Part shown: positions 51,990-60,906 of the stretch, piece after piece
Position numbering within the stretch: position 1 is the first letter of the stretch
How the letters are laid out: the number at the start of each line of letters is the position of its first letter
Source of the DNA: JAVBNH01 sp031551635
GTDB taxonomy: Bacteria > Bacillota > Clostridia > Oscillospirales > Acutalibacteraceae
Direction: 5' to 3'
DNA length: 64,000 nt
Assembly (NCBI GenBank): GCA_031551635.1
Contig: JAVBNH010000005.1
Location: 145,690 to 209,689 of the forward strand
Translations under genes and position numbers: made by a program
The notes under the pieces: model-generated
What the model saw: only the letters and a program-made list of their open reading frames with translations
Databases searched by the model: none
Told to the model about the DNA's origin: nothing

Positions 51990-54044
51990 CTATCTGAAAT
52001 ATAAACCGTTAGTACACTTGCAAAATGGCGGTGATTTCTCGCAATACTTATAATAAACGGTTTCGGCTTCCGCTTTTGTTTCCTTTGTAAAATAAAGAAT
52101 CTCAAAATCTATATTTTCGATTTTTTTATTACCTATATAAACCGGAATTGAATTGAGAAGCTCCGAATATTTTCTCTCGCGGCATTTTACGGTAAAATCA
52201 ATCCCGAGCCTGTCTGTAATTTTACCAACACCGGTACAATTGCCGCAGGAATTTTCACCCCTTAGCGGGCAGTTGCGGTATTTCATCAGCGGCAGATAGC
52301 CGTAGCCGATAATCCCAGATGGAATAGCCGATGAAAATTTTTCAATTCGTACACTTGAAAGCTCAAACGAGAGCACGGCAGCGCTCAGTCCGAGCTCCAG
52401 ATACTCATGTAATGAGAGCGAATTTGTAATATTTAGTCCATATCCGCCTACAGCCTCGAGGCAGTATTTTTCCGCAAACATAAAAAGGCAGACATTGTCG
52501 CCGATAATTCTTTTAAGCCCCATATTCTTAAGCTTTTCAAGCATTTCGTCAATTTTCCGCTCGTTTTCCGGGAAAATGAGCGATGGCAGCTCCCCTATCA
52601 GCTTTTCGCCGAGTCGCTTAATAATTTCAGGTTTTCGTGCGATTTCCTCAATCGGTAAAATCACTTTATGAGCATTTTTGCCTGAAAATGCCTGCTCAAT
52701 CGAAGAAAAACGCAGCCAGATTTTCCTGTTTTCATCCTTAATAGAATTTTGCAGCTTAACACCGAAGTCTTTTTTAATTTCATACTGTGTCAAGCCTTCG
52801 CGGCACTCAAGCAACATTTCAAGAACTGTTTTTCTCATCGCGTTCAACATTCCGGGATACACAAAAAGCCCGCTTTTATTATGAAACTCAAGGCTTTCGA
52901 GGTAAAAAGGAGTTGATCCGGTTTTAGAGAGACTTTTTTGAGCCGCTTCAGCAGTGAGGGCGTCGCTTTCAGGAATCAGAGCATTTTTTTCGCTGTGATG
53001 AGCTGTATTTTTTCCGTCAGTCACATAAAGATGCGTTATGGCGTCGCTGTCAATTGTCAGGGTCATTTTTACAGGCACCGATTGCCTTTCGCGGCGATAT
53101 ATTTCTGAAATGGAGCTCAAGACCTGAGTGCCTGATACAACATCCTCCTTTGTTCGGATTCCGAACATTGAAAGATCCCGTTTACCCGTTAAATAACCGT
53201 CGGTAAAACCGCTCCTAGAAAAAACCGAGCGCAGGCTTGTCTCATCATAATCCTTCCCCTCGCGAGCCTTTACGCAGGAGTCAACGCTCAGCGCGACATA
53301 TTCCGGGCGTTTCATTCTGCCCTCGATTTTGAGCGAATCAACGCCGATTTCGAGAAATTTATCTATATGCTTAATGGCCGATAAATCCTTCAAAGACAAG
53401 ACATTTTCCCTCTGACCCGCCTTGAAATTCAGGCGGCACGGCTGGGCACATTCGCCCCTGTTTCCGCTCCTTCCGCCAAGAACCGAGGAATCATAGCAGC
53501 AGCCGGAAACGGACATACACAGTGCACCGTGAACGAAAACCTCGAGCTCAATATCAACATTGTCTTTTATTTCGGCAATTTCCTCAAAGCTCAGCTCGCG
53601 GGCAAGTACTATGCGGGAAAAGCCGTAATTTTTCAATGCCTGAGCGCCTGCAACATTATGAACAGTCATCTGGGTCGAGGCATGCAACCTTAACTGAGGC
53701 GCTAAACCTTTGATTACCGCCGCGGCAGCCAAGTCCTGAACTATAACAGCGTCTACGCCGCTACTCGCAATGAGCTTCAACTCCTCAACAAGCATCTCAA
53801 GCTCATCGTCAAACAAGAGGGTGTTCAGCGTTACATACACCTTCACACCCCGAGCGTTGCAGTATTTCACGGCGTTCAGAAACTCTTCAGCGTCGAAATT
53901 CGCCGCGCTTTTTCTTGCGTTAAAATTCTGGAGACCCAAGTACACAGCGTCTGCGCCCGCTCTTACAGCGGCAACAAGCTGTTCCTCACCGCCAACAGGC
54001 GCGAGCACCTCAATTTTTTTATTTTTCTCATTTATCATAATCAT
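51990..54044 (-). CDS. U32-family protein with DUF3656-like C-terminus
   Basis: A 684-residue protein of the large U32 class. IEVLAPVGGEEQLVAAVRAG and FVHGALCMSVSGCCYDSS are the family signatures; RSGNRGECAQPCRLNF gives conserved Cys ligands, and SLKIEGRMKRPEYVALSV closes the barrel. Relatives include RlhA and TrhP, needed for hydroxylation of 23S rRNA or tRNA, rather than true proteases. It also has a C-terminal Cys set (RNCPLRGENSCGNCTG) that may bind an Fe-S cluster. It overlaps the preceding U32 gene by 17 bp and is the last gene of the tyrS operon. Confidence 0.85.
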   Translation of the reverse strand: MIMINEKNKKIEVLAPVGGEEQLVAAVRAGADAVYLGLQNFNARKSAANFDAEEFLNAVKYCNARGVKVYVTLNTLLFDDELEMLVEELKLIASSGVDAVIVQDLAAAAVIKGLAPQLRLHASTQMTVHNVAGAQALKNYGFSRIVLARELSFEEIAEIKDNVDIELEVFVHGALCMSVSGCCYDSSVLGGRSGNRGECAQPCRLNFKAGQRENVLSLKDLSAIKHIDKFLEIGVDSLKIEGRMKRPEYVALSVDSCVKAREGKDYDETSLRSVFSRSGFTDGYLTGKRDLSMFGIRTKEDVVSGTQVLSSISEIYRRERQSVPVKMTLTIDSDAITHLYVTDGKNTAHHSEKNALIPESDALTAEAAQKSLSKTGSTPFYLESLEFHNKSGLFVYPGMLNAMRKTVLEMLLECREGLTQYEIKKDFGVKLQNSIKDENRKIWLRFSSIEQAFSGKNAHKVILPIEEIARKPEIIKRLGEKLIGELPSLIFPENERKIDEMLEKLKNMGLKRIIGDNVCLFMFAEKYCLEAVGGYGLNITNSLSLHEYLELGLSAAVLSFELSSVRIEKFSSAIPSGIIGYGYLPLMKYRNCPLRGENSCGNCTGVGKITDRLGIDFTVKCRERKYSELLNSIPVYIGNKKIENIDFEILYFTKETKAEAETVYYKYCEKSPPFCKCTNGLYFR

Positions 54045-55242
54045 TAATTCTTTTTCTCAATATATCACCCTCTGAAAGCTCAAAGGGACACTCAAGAGAA
54101 TATGTCTCTTGAACAAGATTTGCTTCATTCACAGGGTGACCATGTGAATCAAGCAGGTTTTTAACCGTAAATTTCGCGGCGAAATAATTCGGTGAGAGAA
54201 TCTCAAGCTCATCGCCAAGTGAAAAGGCATTACGGTGAGTAACGGTTATTCTGCCGCATGAAAAAGAGATAACATCCGCGATATAGCTGCAGTTTTGCCT
54301 GTAAATTCCGTCATTAAAATGGTTTTTTACAAGCTCCCCGAAATAAAATCCGCTCGAATAAGGGCGGTGGCTGACATCAAGCAGTTCCTTCTGCAGAGCT
54401 TCGATATTTTCTGTATTGTCAATCCTTCGGCGGTAGGCATTCGTCACCGTCGCGACATAGTAAGGGGTTTTCATCCTGCCCTCGATTTTGAAGGAGCAGA
54501 TTCCTGCATCTGACAATTCATCCAAAAAGGAAATACAGTTCATGTCGTGAGAGCTGAGAATCGTCGTGACATTCCCGTTTTCCTGTACCTCAAGATATTC
54601 CTGAGAGCGCTTCTGCTCGACAAGATAATAGCTCCAGCGGCAGGGCTGGGTACATTCGCCCCTGTTGCCGCTGCGATTATTGAAATAGGAGCTGATGAGA
54701 CACCTCCCGGAGAAGGACATGCACATCGCGCCGTGCACAAACGCCTCCAGCTCAAGCTCCTTCGGGGTCAGCTGCCGCAGCTCGCGGATTTCCTCAAGCG
54801 TCATTTCCCGCGCGAGAACTACCCTCTTTGCGCCCATATTATAATAGGTTTGCGCGGCCATATAATTGCAGCAGTTCGCCTGAGTGCTTATGTGCACCTC
54901 CAATTCGGGTGCCGCTTCCTTCACTGCCGTAAGCACTCCCAAATCCGAGACAATAACCGCGTCAACACCCATATAATACAAGTCGCGGGCGTATGCTTTC
55001 AGCGGCTCAATTTCGCAATTTTTCGCAAAGGAATTGACCGTTACATACAGCTTTTTACCAAGCTTGTGACTGTACTCAACAGCTTTCGCAAGATTTTCAC
55101 TATTGAACGCCGCCTTTTCCGCGCGCAGCTGTAGCAGCTCGCCGCCGATATAAGCAGCGTCCGCGCCGAAACGAAAAGCCGCTTTCAGACACTCGAAATC
55201 CCCTGCCGGACTTAATAATTCAGTTTTAATAATGTCTGCCAT
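54028..55242 (-). CDS. U32-family protein, TrhP-like
   Basis: A 404-residue protein. ELLSPAGDFECLKAAFRFGA, FVHGAMCMSFSGRCLISSY and NRSGNRGECTQPCRWSY are the U32 signatures with the conserved Cys residues. The C-terminal 80 residues form a small beta domain, as in TrhP/YegQ, which helps make 5-hydroxyuridine at the tRNA wobble position. Two adjacent U32 genes recall yrrN-yrrO of Bacillus. GAGGA lies 8 nt before the ATG at 55242. The stop overlaps the next gene's start. Confidence 0.87.
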   Translation of the reverse strand: MADIIKTELLSPAGDFECLKAAFRFGADAAYIGGELLQLRAEKAAFNSENLAKAVEYSHKLGKKLYVTVNSFAKNCEIEPLKAYARDLYYMGVDAVIVSDLGVLTAVKEAAPELEVHISTQANCCNYMAAQTYYNMGAKRVVLAREMTLEEIRELRQLTPKELELEAFVHGAMCMSFSGRCLISSYFNNRSGNRGECTQPCRWSYYLVEQKRSQEYLEVQENGNVTTILSSHDMNCISFLDELSDAGICSFKIEGRMKTPYYVATVTNAYRRRIDNTENIEALQKELLDVSHRPYSSGFYFGELVKNHFNDGIYRQNCSYIADVISFSCGRITVTHRNAFSLGDELEILSPNYFAAKFTVKNLLDSHGHPVNEANLVQETYSLECPFELSEGDILRKRINDYDK

Positions 55243-55243
55243 G

Positions 55244-55810
55244 TTATTTTTCCTCATTCGCATCCGGAATATCAATTATAAGCGGCTCATGATTTAAAGC
55301 CGGAAGGATTTTTTCGAGCAAATCACTTTTTTTTATCTTGAGTGTCGAGGTGTTGACACAGGGATGACAGCGGATATGCGAAAAACGCAAAACATCACTG
55401 TCAATGAGAAGCTGAACGCGGTTTCCTGTGTCATTGATAAGCCCCAGAAGGCTGACTGAGCCTGGACTGAGGCTTAAATATTCATACATTTTATCATAAC
55501 TGCCGAAGGACAGCCGCGCCTTGCCGATTATTTTCGAGACAACCGAGGTCCTGAACTCCTTATCCCCAGGCATGAGCAGCAGAAAAAACTCTGTGCCCTG
55601 CCTGTTTGAGAGAAAAAGATTTTTGCAAATATGCACACCTATGACCTTCTCGACAGCGAGACAGTCATCAATCGTATTTGCAGCTTCATGGTCGGCGCGT
55701 TGAAAAACGACACCAATGCTCTCAAGAAAATCATAGGTTTTTTCCTCGATATCCGAACGTTTTTCCGCCGGTCTGCCCTCAAATAAATTATTGTCAACCT
55801 TGATACTCAT
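55244..55810 (-). CDS. Prolyl-tRNA editing protein, YbaK/ProX domain
   Basis: A 188-residue protein of the YbaK/PrdX superfamily. HEAANTIDDCLAVEKVIG and CKNLFLSNRQGTEFFLLLMPG are the domain core with the conserved Lys-N/L motif. SPGSVSLLGLINDTGNRVQLL and FSHIRCHPCVNTSTLKIKK match the ProX group, which hydrolyses Ala-tRNA(Pro). TAGGAG precedes the ATG. It lies 7 bp after tyrS, so it is under the tyrosine T-box. Confidence 0.88.
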   Translation of the reverse strand: MSIKVDNNLFEGRPAEKRSDIEEKTYDFLESIGVVFQRADHEAANTIDDCLAVEKVIGVHICKNLFLSNRQGTEFFLLLMPGDKEFRTSVVSKIIGKARLSFGSYDKMYEYLSLSPGSVSLLGLINDTGNRVQLLIDSDVLRFSHIRCHPCVNTSTLKIKKSDLLEKILPALNHEPLIIDIPDANEEK

Positions 55811-55817
55811 AGTACTC

Positions 55818-57044
55818 CTATTTTATTTTAAGCTTAACAAAGACTTTTTTGCCTTTTTTAATAACTATATAGCCCTTGTCGAACGCCTCACGCTTTACAC
55901 AAGCGAAGCTGTCAGTGACTTTTTCGTCGTCTACCGTTATTCCTCCGCCCTCGATAAGCCTTCTGCCCTCACCCTTTGACTTCGCGATTGACGCCTTAAT
56001 AAGACAGTCCGCAACAGAAATTTCTCCGCCGGTAAAATCGCTTTCATTAATGGCTTCAGTGGGCATTGTGTCGATATTCACAGCGTTTGAAAAAAGAGCT
56101 TTAGCCGTCGTGAGTGCTTTCTCAGCCTCCTCCTCGCCGTGAACCAGCTTAGTCAGCTCGTAGGCAAGCAGTTCCTTGACAGGATTCAATTCGCTTCCTT
56201 CAAGCTTCGCGAGCTCCTCAATTCTTTCTATTTCGACAAAGGTCAGCATCTTCAGACAGGTGATAACGTCAGCGTCATCAACATTTCTCCAATACTGGAA
56301 AAACTCGTAGGGCGTGGTTTTATTCGCATCCAGCCAAACAGCGCCGCTTTCGGTTTTGCCCATTTTCTTTCCCTCGCTGTTGAGAAGAAGATTGAAGGTC
56401 AGCCCGAAAACCTCTTTGCCGTCAGCCCGGCGATTCAGCTCTACGCCGCCGATAATATTGCTCCACTGGTCGTCGCCGCCCAGCTCAAGAGTGCAGCCGT
56501 ATTTCCTTTGAAGAACAAGGAAATCATAGCTCTGCATAATCATGTAGTTGAGCTCGAAAAACGAGAGACCTTTTTCCATTCTCTGCTTGTAGCACTCAGC
56601 GGCAAGCATACGGTTCACCGAAAAATGAACTCCGATTTCCCTGAGAAAATCGATGTAATTCAAGTCCGATAGCCAGTCGCCGTTGTTTACCATTATAGCT
56701 TTATTGTCCGAAAAATCAATAAAGCGGGACATCTGTTTCACAAAGCAGGCGATATTGTTGTCAATGTCCTCTTTCGTGAGCATTTTTCGCATGTCAGTCT
56801 TGCCTGATGGGTCGCCAATCATACCAGTGCCGCCGCCGAAAAGGGCAATCGGCGTATGACCCGCCTTCTGCATATGCGCCATAACCATGACGGCGATGAA
56901 GTGACCGACATGCAGGCTGTCGGCAGTCGGGTCGAAACCGATGTAAAAGCGGCATTTTTCCTTAGTCAGAAGCTCCTCGACACGCGCCTCATCGGTCAAC
57001 TGAGCAATAAGACCTCTCGCCTTAAGCTCTTCGAATACATTCAT
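55818..57044 (-). CDS. tyrS: Tyrosyl-tRNA synthetase
   Basis: A 408-residue class I synthetase. FYIGFDPTADSLHVGHF holds the HIGH-like motif (HVGH), LGGDDQWSNIIGG is the tyrosine pocket, KMGKTESGAVWLD corresponds to KMSKS with Gly-Lys-Thr, and the last 70 residues are an S4 RNA-binding domain (LIEGGGITVDDEKV). Its length and KM-G-K-T motif fit the TyrRS of Clostridia. AAAGGAATGG precedes the ATG at 57044. A T-box leader precedes it and should raise expression when tRNA-Tyr is uncharged. Confidence 0.95.
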   Translation of the reverse strand: MNVFEELKARGLIAQLTDEARVEELLTKEKCRFYIGFDPTADSLHVGHFIAVMVMAHMQKAGHTPIALFGGGTGMIGDPSGKTDMRKMLTKEDIDNNIACFVKQMSRFIDFSDNKAIMVNNGDWLSDLNYIDFLREIGVHFSVNRMLAAECYKQRMEKGLSFFELNYMIMQSYDFLVLQRKYGCTLELGGDDQWSNIIGGVELNRRADGKEVFGLTFNLLLNSEGKKMGKTESGAVWLDANKTTPYEFFQYWRNVDDADVITCLKMLTFVEIERIEELAKLEGSELNPVKELLAYELTKLVHGEEEAEKALTTAKALFSNAVNIDTMPTEAINESDFTGGEISVADCLIKASIAKSKGEGRRLIEGGGITVDDEKVTDSFACVKREAFDKGYIVIKKGKKVFVKLKIK

Positions 57045-57081
57045 TGATACCATTCCTTTCATGCATAATCCGGCGGCAATG

Positions 57082-57395
57082 AAAAAACCCTCCGGATAAT
57101 GCTTTTTACATTATCCAGAGGGCGGAAAATCCGCGGTACCACCTCTGTTTGCCGCGCTCTCGCGAGCACAGCCTTAACGAGTTCAAAAAAACTCTGACGC
57201 CTTAACGGGCGCACCCGGAAAAACCTACTGTTTACTCGGAAGCTGAAAATTTTATATAAAAAAATCCAAAAATCCTTATGTCTGTTCAGTCTTTCGGCTC
57301 GGAAATGTATTTCATAATGCAGCTTAGTTTTCTCGCACCAACCGAAAACTCTCTTTGTAAACCGATATTACTACTTCTTTTCGTCACAGCCTATA
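57082..57395 (-). promoter_or_regulatory. Tyrosine T-box riboswitch leader
   Basis: On the minus strand the leader has the T-box core AGGTGGTACCGCGG (forward 57131-57144). It is followed by a terminator stem (CCCTCTGGATAAT and its partner, 57088-57122) and a T run at 57087-57082. The AGTA bulge motif lies in AAGAAGTAGTAATA near the 5' end. A UAC codon in ATGAAATACATTTCC is the likely specifier, matching tyrosine. The core would form an antiterminator when uncharged tRNA-Tyr binds. It controls tyrS and probably the three genes after it. Confidence 0.92.
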
Positions 57396-57400
57396 CTCTC

Positions 57401-57428
57401 ATTCTATCATAAATTTTCGTTTTGTCAA
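57401..57428 (-). promoter_or_regulatory. Predicted sigma-A promoter of the T-box operon
   Basis: On the minus strand TTGACA (forward 57423-57428) and TAGAAT (57401-57406) are 16 bp apart, with transcription expected to begin about 57394. Confidence 0.65.
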
Positions 57429-57539
57429 CTGAATTTATAAAAGTTTTCCGCAAGAAAATTTTATATATTCTTTAAATGTGCGCAAACTAATACTAGTCTG
57501 AAAATAGACTTAGAAATTAATATATAGACAATATAATTA

Positions 57540-57986
57540 TTGAAAGAAGGTAAAATAATAGATCAGAACACAGAATTTTTGAATTATATCTATCAAAACT
57601 CACAAATGGGTATAACTACAACAGAACAGCTAAGCTCAAAAACAGAGGATATAAATTTCAAAAATCAATTAAATTCACAGTTAAAAGAATATCAGTCTAT
57701 AAACCACGAAGCGGCAGAACAGCTTCATAACAGCTCTCAAATTGAAAAGGGTATTCCTAAGACTCAGGAAGTCGCCACATATATGTCTATTACCATGAAG
57801 ACTTTGACCGACCACTCTCCTTCGCATATATCCGAAATGATGATGCAGGGCAGTATAATGGGGATAATAGATGTGACGAAAAATTTAAAAAAATATGCAA
57901 GCGCGGCTAATGAAGTTAAATCCCTTGCCAGTAAGCTTCTGCAAACAGAAGAAAGTAATATAGAGAGCCTAAAAAGCTTTCTGTAA
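57540..57986 (+). CDS. Four-helix, ferritin-like hypothetical protein
   Basis: Up to 148 residues, all helix. The pattern of charged helices (FKNQLNSQLKEYQSINHEAAEQL, YMSITMKTLTDHSPSHISEMM) looks like a ferritin-like bundle, and GSIMGIIDVTKNLKKY is well conserved in similar clostridial proteins I have seen, none with known function. The start is uncertain. The first possible codon is a TTG at 57540 without binding site. AGAAGG at 57545-57550 would fit an ATA at 57555 or 57558. The first ATG is only at residue 23. It is divergent from the tyrS T-box promoter. Confidence 0.6.
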   Translation: MKEGKIIDQNTEFLNYIYQNSQMGITTTEQLSSKTEDINFKNQLNSQLKEYQSINHEAAEQLHNSSQIEKGIPKTQEVATYMSITMKTLTDHSPSHISEMMMQGSIMGIIDVTKNLKKYASAANEVKSLASKLLQTEESNIESLKSFL

Positions 57987-58161
57987 AAAAGCATTAACAG
58001 AGGTTTTTACTGTTATATAGACAAAGACACAAAAAAAATAGGGCTGTATAAGCTTATTTATTACAAAAAAATGTCAAATTTATTACAAATTATAATAATT
58101 ATTGATAAATCCATTTTTTTGGTATATCATATAATTGCACCAAAAAAAAGGAGTGAAAAAA

Positions 58162-58935
58162 ATGAAATGTATTAAAAAAACCCGAAAAACCCTTATCGCC
58201 TGTCTACTTGTTGCCGTAATGCTATTTTCAAGCGGTATTATGGCATCGGCAGAAACACCGATTCCGCCTGCTGAGGAGACCACCTATTTTAACAGTTCAA
58301 TTACTGCGGGAGACGTCAATTTTGACGGCATAATCAGTGCGCTTGACGCGCGCATCATTCTGAGAGCTTCTGCTTCTCTCGATAAGCTTCAACCATGGGA
58401 AATGCTTGCGGCAGACCTTAACGGTGACGGAAAGCTAGTCGCGAATGAAGCGCGTAAGGTTCTCATAGTTTCATCTGACCTTGAAAAACTGCCCGAGGAC
58501 AAGGGCAACACCACCTATAAGTTCCCCAAAAACGTTATGAGCTTCTTCGGAAAGGACATTTTGGAAATTTACGGAGGCAAGGAAAAGCTTCCCAAATTCA
58601 CCGAAAAGAATTTTGAAGCCGGTTATCTGGCAAAAGGCTATAAATCTCTTTATATTTTGCCGAAGGATACCTCCCTGCCGCTTGAAAAGGAAAACGCCAA
58701 GGTTAATTCTGTCCGCGGAACAGTTAATTACCTGTTTGACGGCAAAAAAAGTATCTCGCTGCGTGAGCTTTATAACATTTTCAAAAAAGAGCTTGTTATA
58801 TATGAATCACAAGATGGAGGAGATATATTGGCAACTTTGACCTACAACAGCCACGTTGTATACTTCTACAGTGATGACCTGAAAACCGACAGCAAAATTG
58901 AATTCACTCACTTCAATATAAAATACACAAAATAA
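58162..58935 (+). CDS. Secreted dockerin protein with a C-terminal unknown domain
   Basis: A 257-residue exported protein (signal peptide ending SAETP, AAAAGGAG before the ATG). Residues about 45-115 form a type I dockerin: TAGDVNFDGIISALDARIIL and AADLNGDGKLVANEARKVL, the two calcium loops. The second helix has Glu-Ala-Arg instead of Asp-Ala-Arg. The remaining 140 residues are a domain I do not recognise (FGKDILEIYGGKEKLPKF, TVNYLFDGKKSISLRELY). No glycosidase module is present. It has its own terminator and is not near the first dockerin gene. Confidence 0.82.
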   Translation: MKCIKKTRKTLIACLLVAVMLFSSGIMASAETPIPPAEETTYFNSSITAGDVNFDGIISALDARIILRASASLDKLQPWEMLAADLNGDGKLVANEARKVLIVSSDLEKLPEDKGNTTYKFPKNVMSFFGKDILEIYGGKEKLPKFTEKNFEAGYLAKGYKSLYILPKDTSLPLEKENAKVNSVRGTVNYLFDGKKSISLRELYNIFKKELVIYESQDGGDILATLTYNSHVVYFYSDDLKTDSKIEFTHFNIKYTK

Positions 58936-58949
58936 ATCACAACATTTTT

Positions 58950-58996
58950 GAGCCCTCTAACATATCAGTCTATGTTAGAGGGCTCATTTTTATTTT
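58950..58996 (+). terminator. Rho-independent terminator
   Basis: GAGCCCTCTAACATA pairs perfectly with TATGTTAGAGGGCTC across a 6 nt loop and is followed by ATTTTTATTTT. Confidence 0.9.
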
Positions 58997-59148
58997 CAGT
59001 ACAATTTTTCTTTTTTTCGTCGAATACAAGCACACACAAGTATGAAAAAAATCTTTTTACAAAATCAAGCCACAAATCAAGGACCTTCTACCTGATACGC
59101 AAAAAAACCGGAAGGTTAACACAGACCGCGTTCATCAGCCTCTCGATG

Positions 59149-59187
59149 CCCCCTACCAGGATTGAATTGTTAATCCGCCCTTAGGAG
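59149..59187 (-). pseudogene. Partial tRNA-Arg (3' half), candidate attachment-site remnant
   Basis: CTCCTAAGGG, then a spacer, TTCAATC and CTGGTAGGGGG on the minus strand match the anticodon loop, T loop and acceptor of the complete tRNA-Arg(CCT) at 63440-63514, in the same orientation. About 30 of 39 positions agree. The 5' half of a tRNA is absent, so this is not a working gene. Together the two copies bracket the McrBC segment as left and right ends of an integrated island would. Confidence 0.65.
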
Positions 59188-59559
59188 AACGAAACAGGCA
59201 ATTTTGGGTGTTCTCAGTTCGTCACCGATAATCGCCGCAAAGTCTTACTGTTACTGCGTTTGCGGGCAATTTGCTCCCCGTTTTGTCACCGTTGAAATCA
59301 GGTGATTTTAGGCTGTTTTCAAACGTCAAATTAGCAGGAAATTAACAGGGTTAAATTTTGGTGGTTGCAAGATGTGGAGAACTTGTGTCTTATCAAGAGA
59401 AGAAAGAGCCCGAAAGAGATAAAAGTAAGTGATTTTTCTTTTGCGTATTTGCCTATGATTTCAGAAGGCTGACTCTTTTGCCAAGGTTTTAAAAACATAT
59501 TGGTAACAGCGACCATTTTGCGTTTTAAATTCGAAACCGTAAATATGACTCAATACGGA
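59188..59559. other. Gene-free stretch inside the island
   Basis: About 370 bp downstream of mcrC with no gene I can support. It may hold the decayed end of an integration module. No repeat-family copy was found here. Confidence 0.3.
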
Positions 59560-60906
59560 TTATACTTGTGTTATGCTAATATGTGCCGACATTTGATTCT
59601 TATATAAATTTGAAATAAAGTTCTTCTCAGAAATTTTTATTAAATCGGAAAAACTTTGATAATTCTTTTCACAAGCAGGTATCCTTAAACCAAGTTTAGT
59701 GACACAAACATCTTTTCTCGGGGACGCACTCTTTCCATAACCTTCATTTAGAATTAACGCTACTGGTTCTATGTGCTGTTTATCTGGATATAGATAAAAT
59801 CCATGTTTTGCATCAAATCTAAACATATAAGCCAATACTTGTAAATAATCATTATTACCAATGTTTCTAATGGGCTTGTATTTAGCATCTGCGATTACCC
59901 TGTTTATTGTATCAATACTAATGAAATCAGGGTAAATCAAACCGAGACTTTTATTAAAAAGGTATTGACCATTCTTCTTTTCTTTGTTCATAGGATGATA
60001 ATATTGCTTACATAGCAAAGTATTAATGTATTCTTCCCACAACCAAGCCCCATCAAACAAGATTCCGTATATTTCAGTTTTGCCAAAACCAACTTGATTT
60101 TTTTCATTCATTAGTATCATTATGCAGAGGCGTTGTAACGCTCGATATTCGTGATAAAATGCGTGACGGATAGGATTCTTTCTGTTTTCATAAATTGTTT
60201 TCTGTTTATTAAAAAGAGTATAACGACTTGTGGCTACAAACACAGTGGAAACCTCGTTTTTTACGGAATTAAGCAATCTGTTTCCAAAAGGCTTTATCTT
60301 AATAAATTCGATTGTATGACGAATAAGCTCCATAAGATAATTATCATGCGTAAATTCTCGTTGACTATATGCTATGTTTCCAACAAATGGAGTATTTTGC
60401 TTAATATGTTTTGCGATTTCAATTGTTCCTTTAATATTGCTATCATTATTATAATTTCTTATATACGATTTAAAAATCCCTTTACGCATAGCTGTTTTTA
60501 AGTAGTAAGGGAACATAAATATAAGCAAATTATATAAACGATTGTCTTGATTGTCATCTGTATTTAAGTCAAAAATGTTCGGTAGATTCAAAACTTTTTC
60601 TAACATATATTGAAAGAAAAAATCTTGCTCATCATCAGAAAATCTTGATGCAATAGTGAGTCGTTCATTTCCACAACCTAAAAATCCCATAACATTATTT
60701 GTTCGATAAGAGTCTTTTTCACTTTGCAAAATTAATTGTTTTGTTGTTAAGTCTTCAGAGTCTTTTAATATGTCAGGAAATACGAAAACACCCTCTTTTT
60801 CAAGTTGTTCGAGAGTTTTATCAGCAATTTTTTCTGTAAGCTTTGGAATACAGTAAAACAGTTCCTTCTTTTTTGTATCGTTATCTTTAATCCTCAGTTT
60901 CGCCAT
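59560..60906 (-). CDS. mcrC: McrC-type nuclease subunit of an McrBC restriction system
   Basis: A 448-residue protein. The C-terminal half holds a PD-(D/E)xK core: LIYPDFISIDTINRVIADAKYKP (Asp, and D-x-K) near residues 320-345. The N-terminal part binds McrB. It cuts DNA when the GTPase McrB translocates on modified (methylated) DNA. The ATG at 60906 overlaps the end of mcrB by about 20 bp, with GGTGGTGAG upstream. The gene is visibly more AT-rich than the chromosome around it, consistent with transfer. Confidence 0.88.
   Translation of the reverse strand: MAKLRIKDNDTKKKELFYCIPKLTEKIADKTLEQLEKEGVFVFPDILKDSEDLTTKQLILQSEKDSYRTNNVMGFLGCGNERLTIASRFSDDEQDFFFQYMLEKVLNLPNIFDLNTDDNQDNRLYNLLIFMFPYYLKTAMRKGIFKSYIRNYNNDSNIKGTIEIAKHIKQNTPFVGNIAYSQREFTHDNYLMELIRHTIEFIKIKPFGNRLLNSVKNEVSTVFVATSRYTLFNKQKTIYENRKNPIRHAFYHEYRALQRLCIMILMNEKNQVGFGKTEIYGILFDGAWLWEEYINTLLCKQYYHPMNKEKKNGQYLFNKSLGLIYPDFISIDTINRVIADAKYKPIRNIGNNDYLQVLAYMFRFDAKHGFYLYPDKQHIEPVALILNEGYGKSASPRKDVCVTKLGLRIPACEKNYQSFSDLIKISEKNFISNLYKNQMSAHISITQV

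Noticed and set aside
59149..59187. Functional second tRNA-Arg
   Set aside because: The 5' half and acceptor pairing are absent; it is only a 3'-half fragment.
59331..59516. 61-codon minus-strand ORF in the island
   Set aside because: No binding site, no recognisable motif, low complexity; it is in a stretch of decayed DNA.
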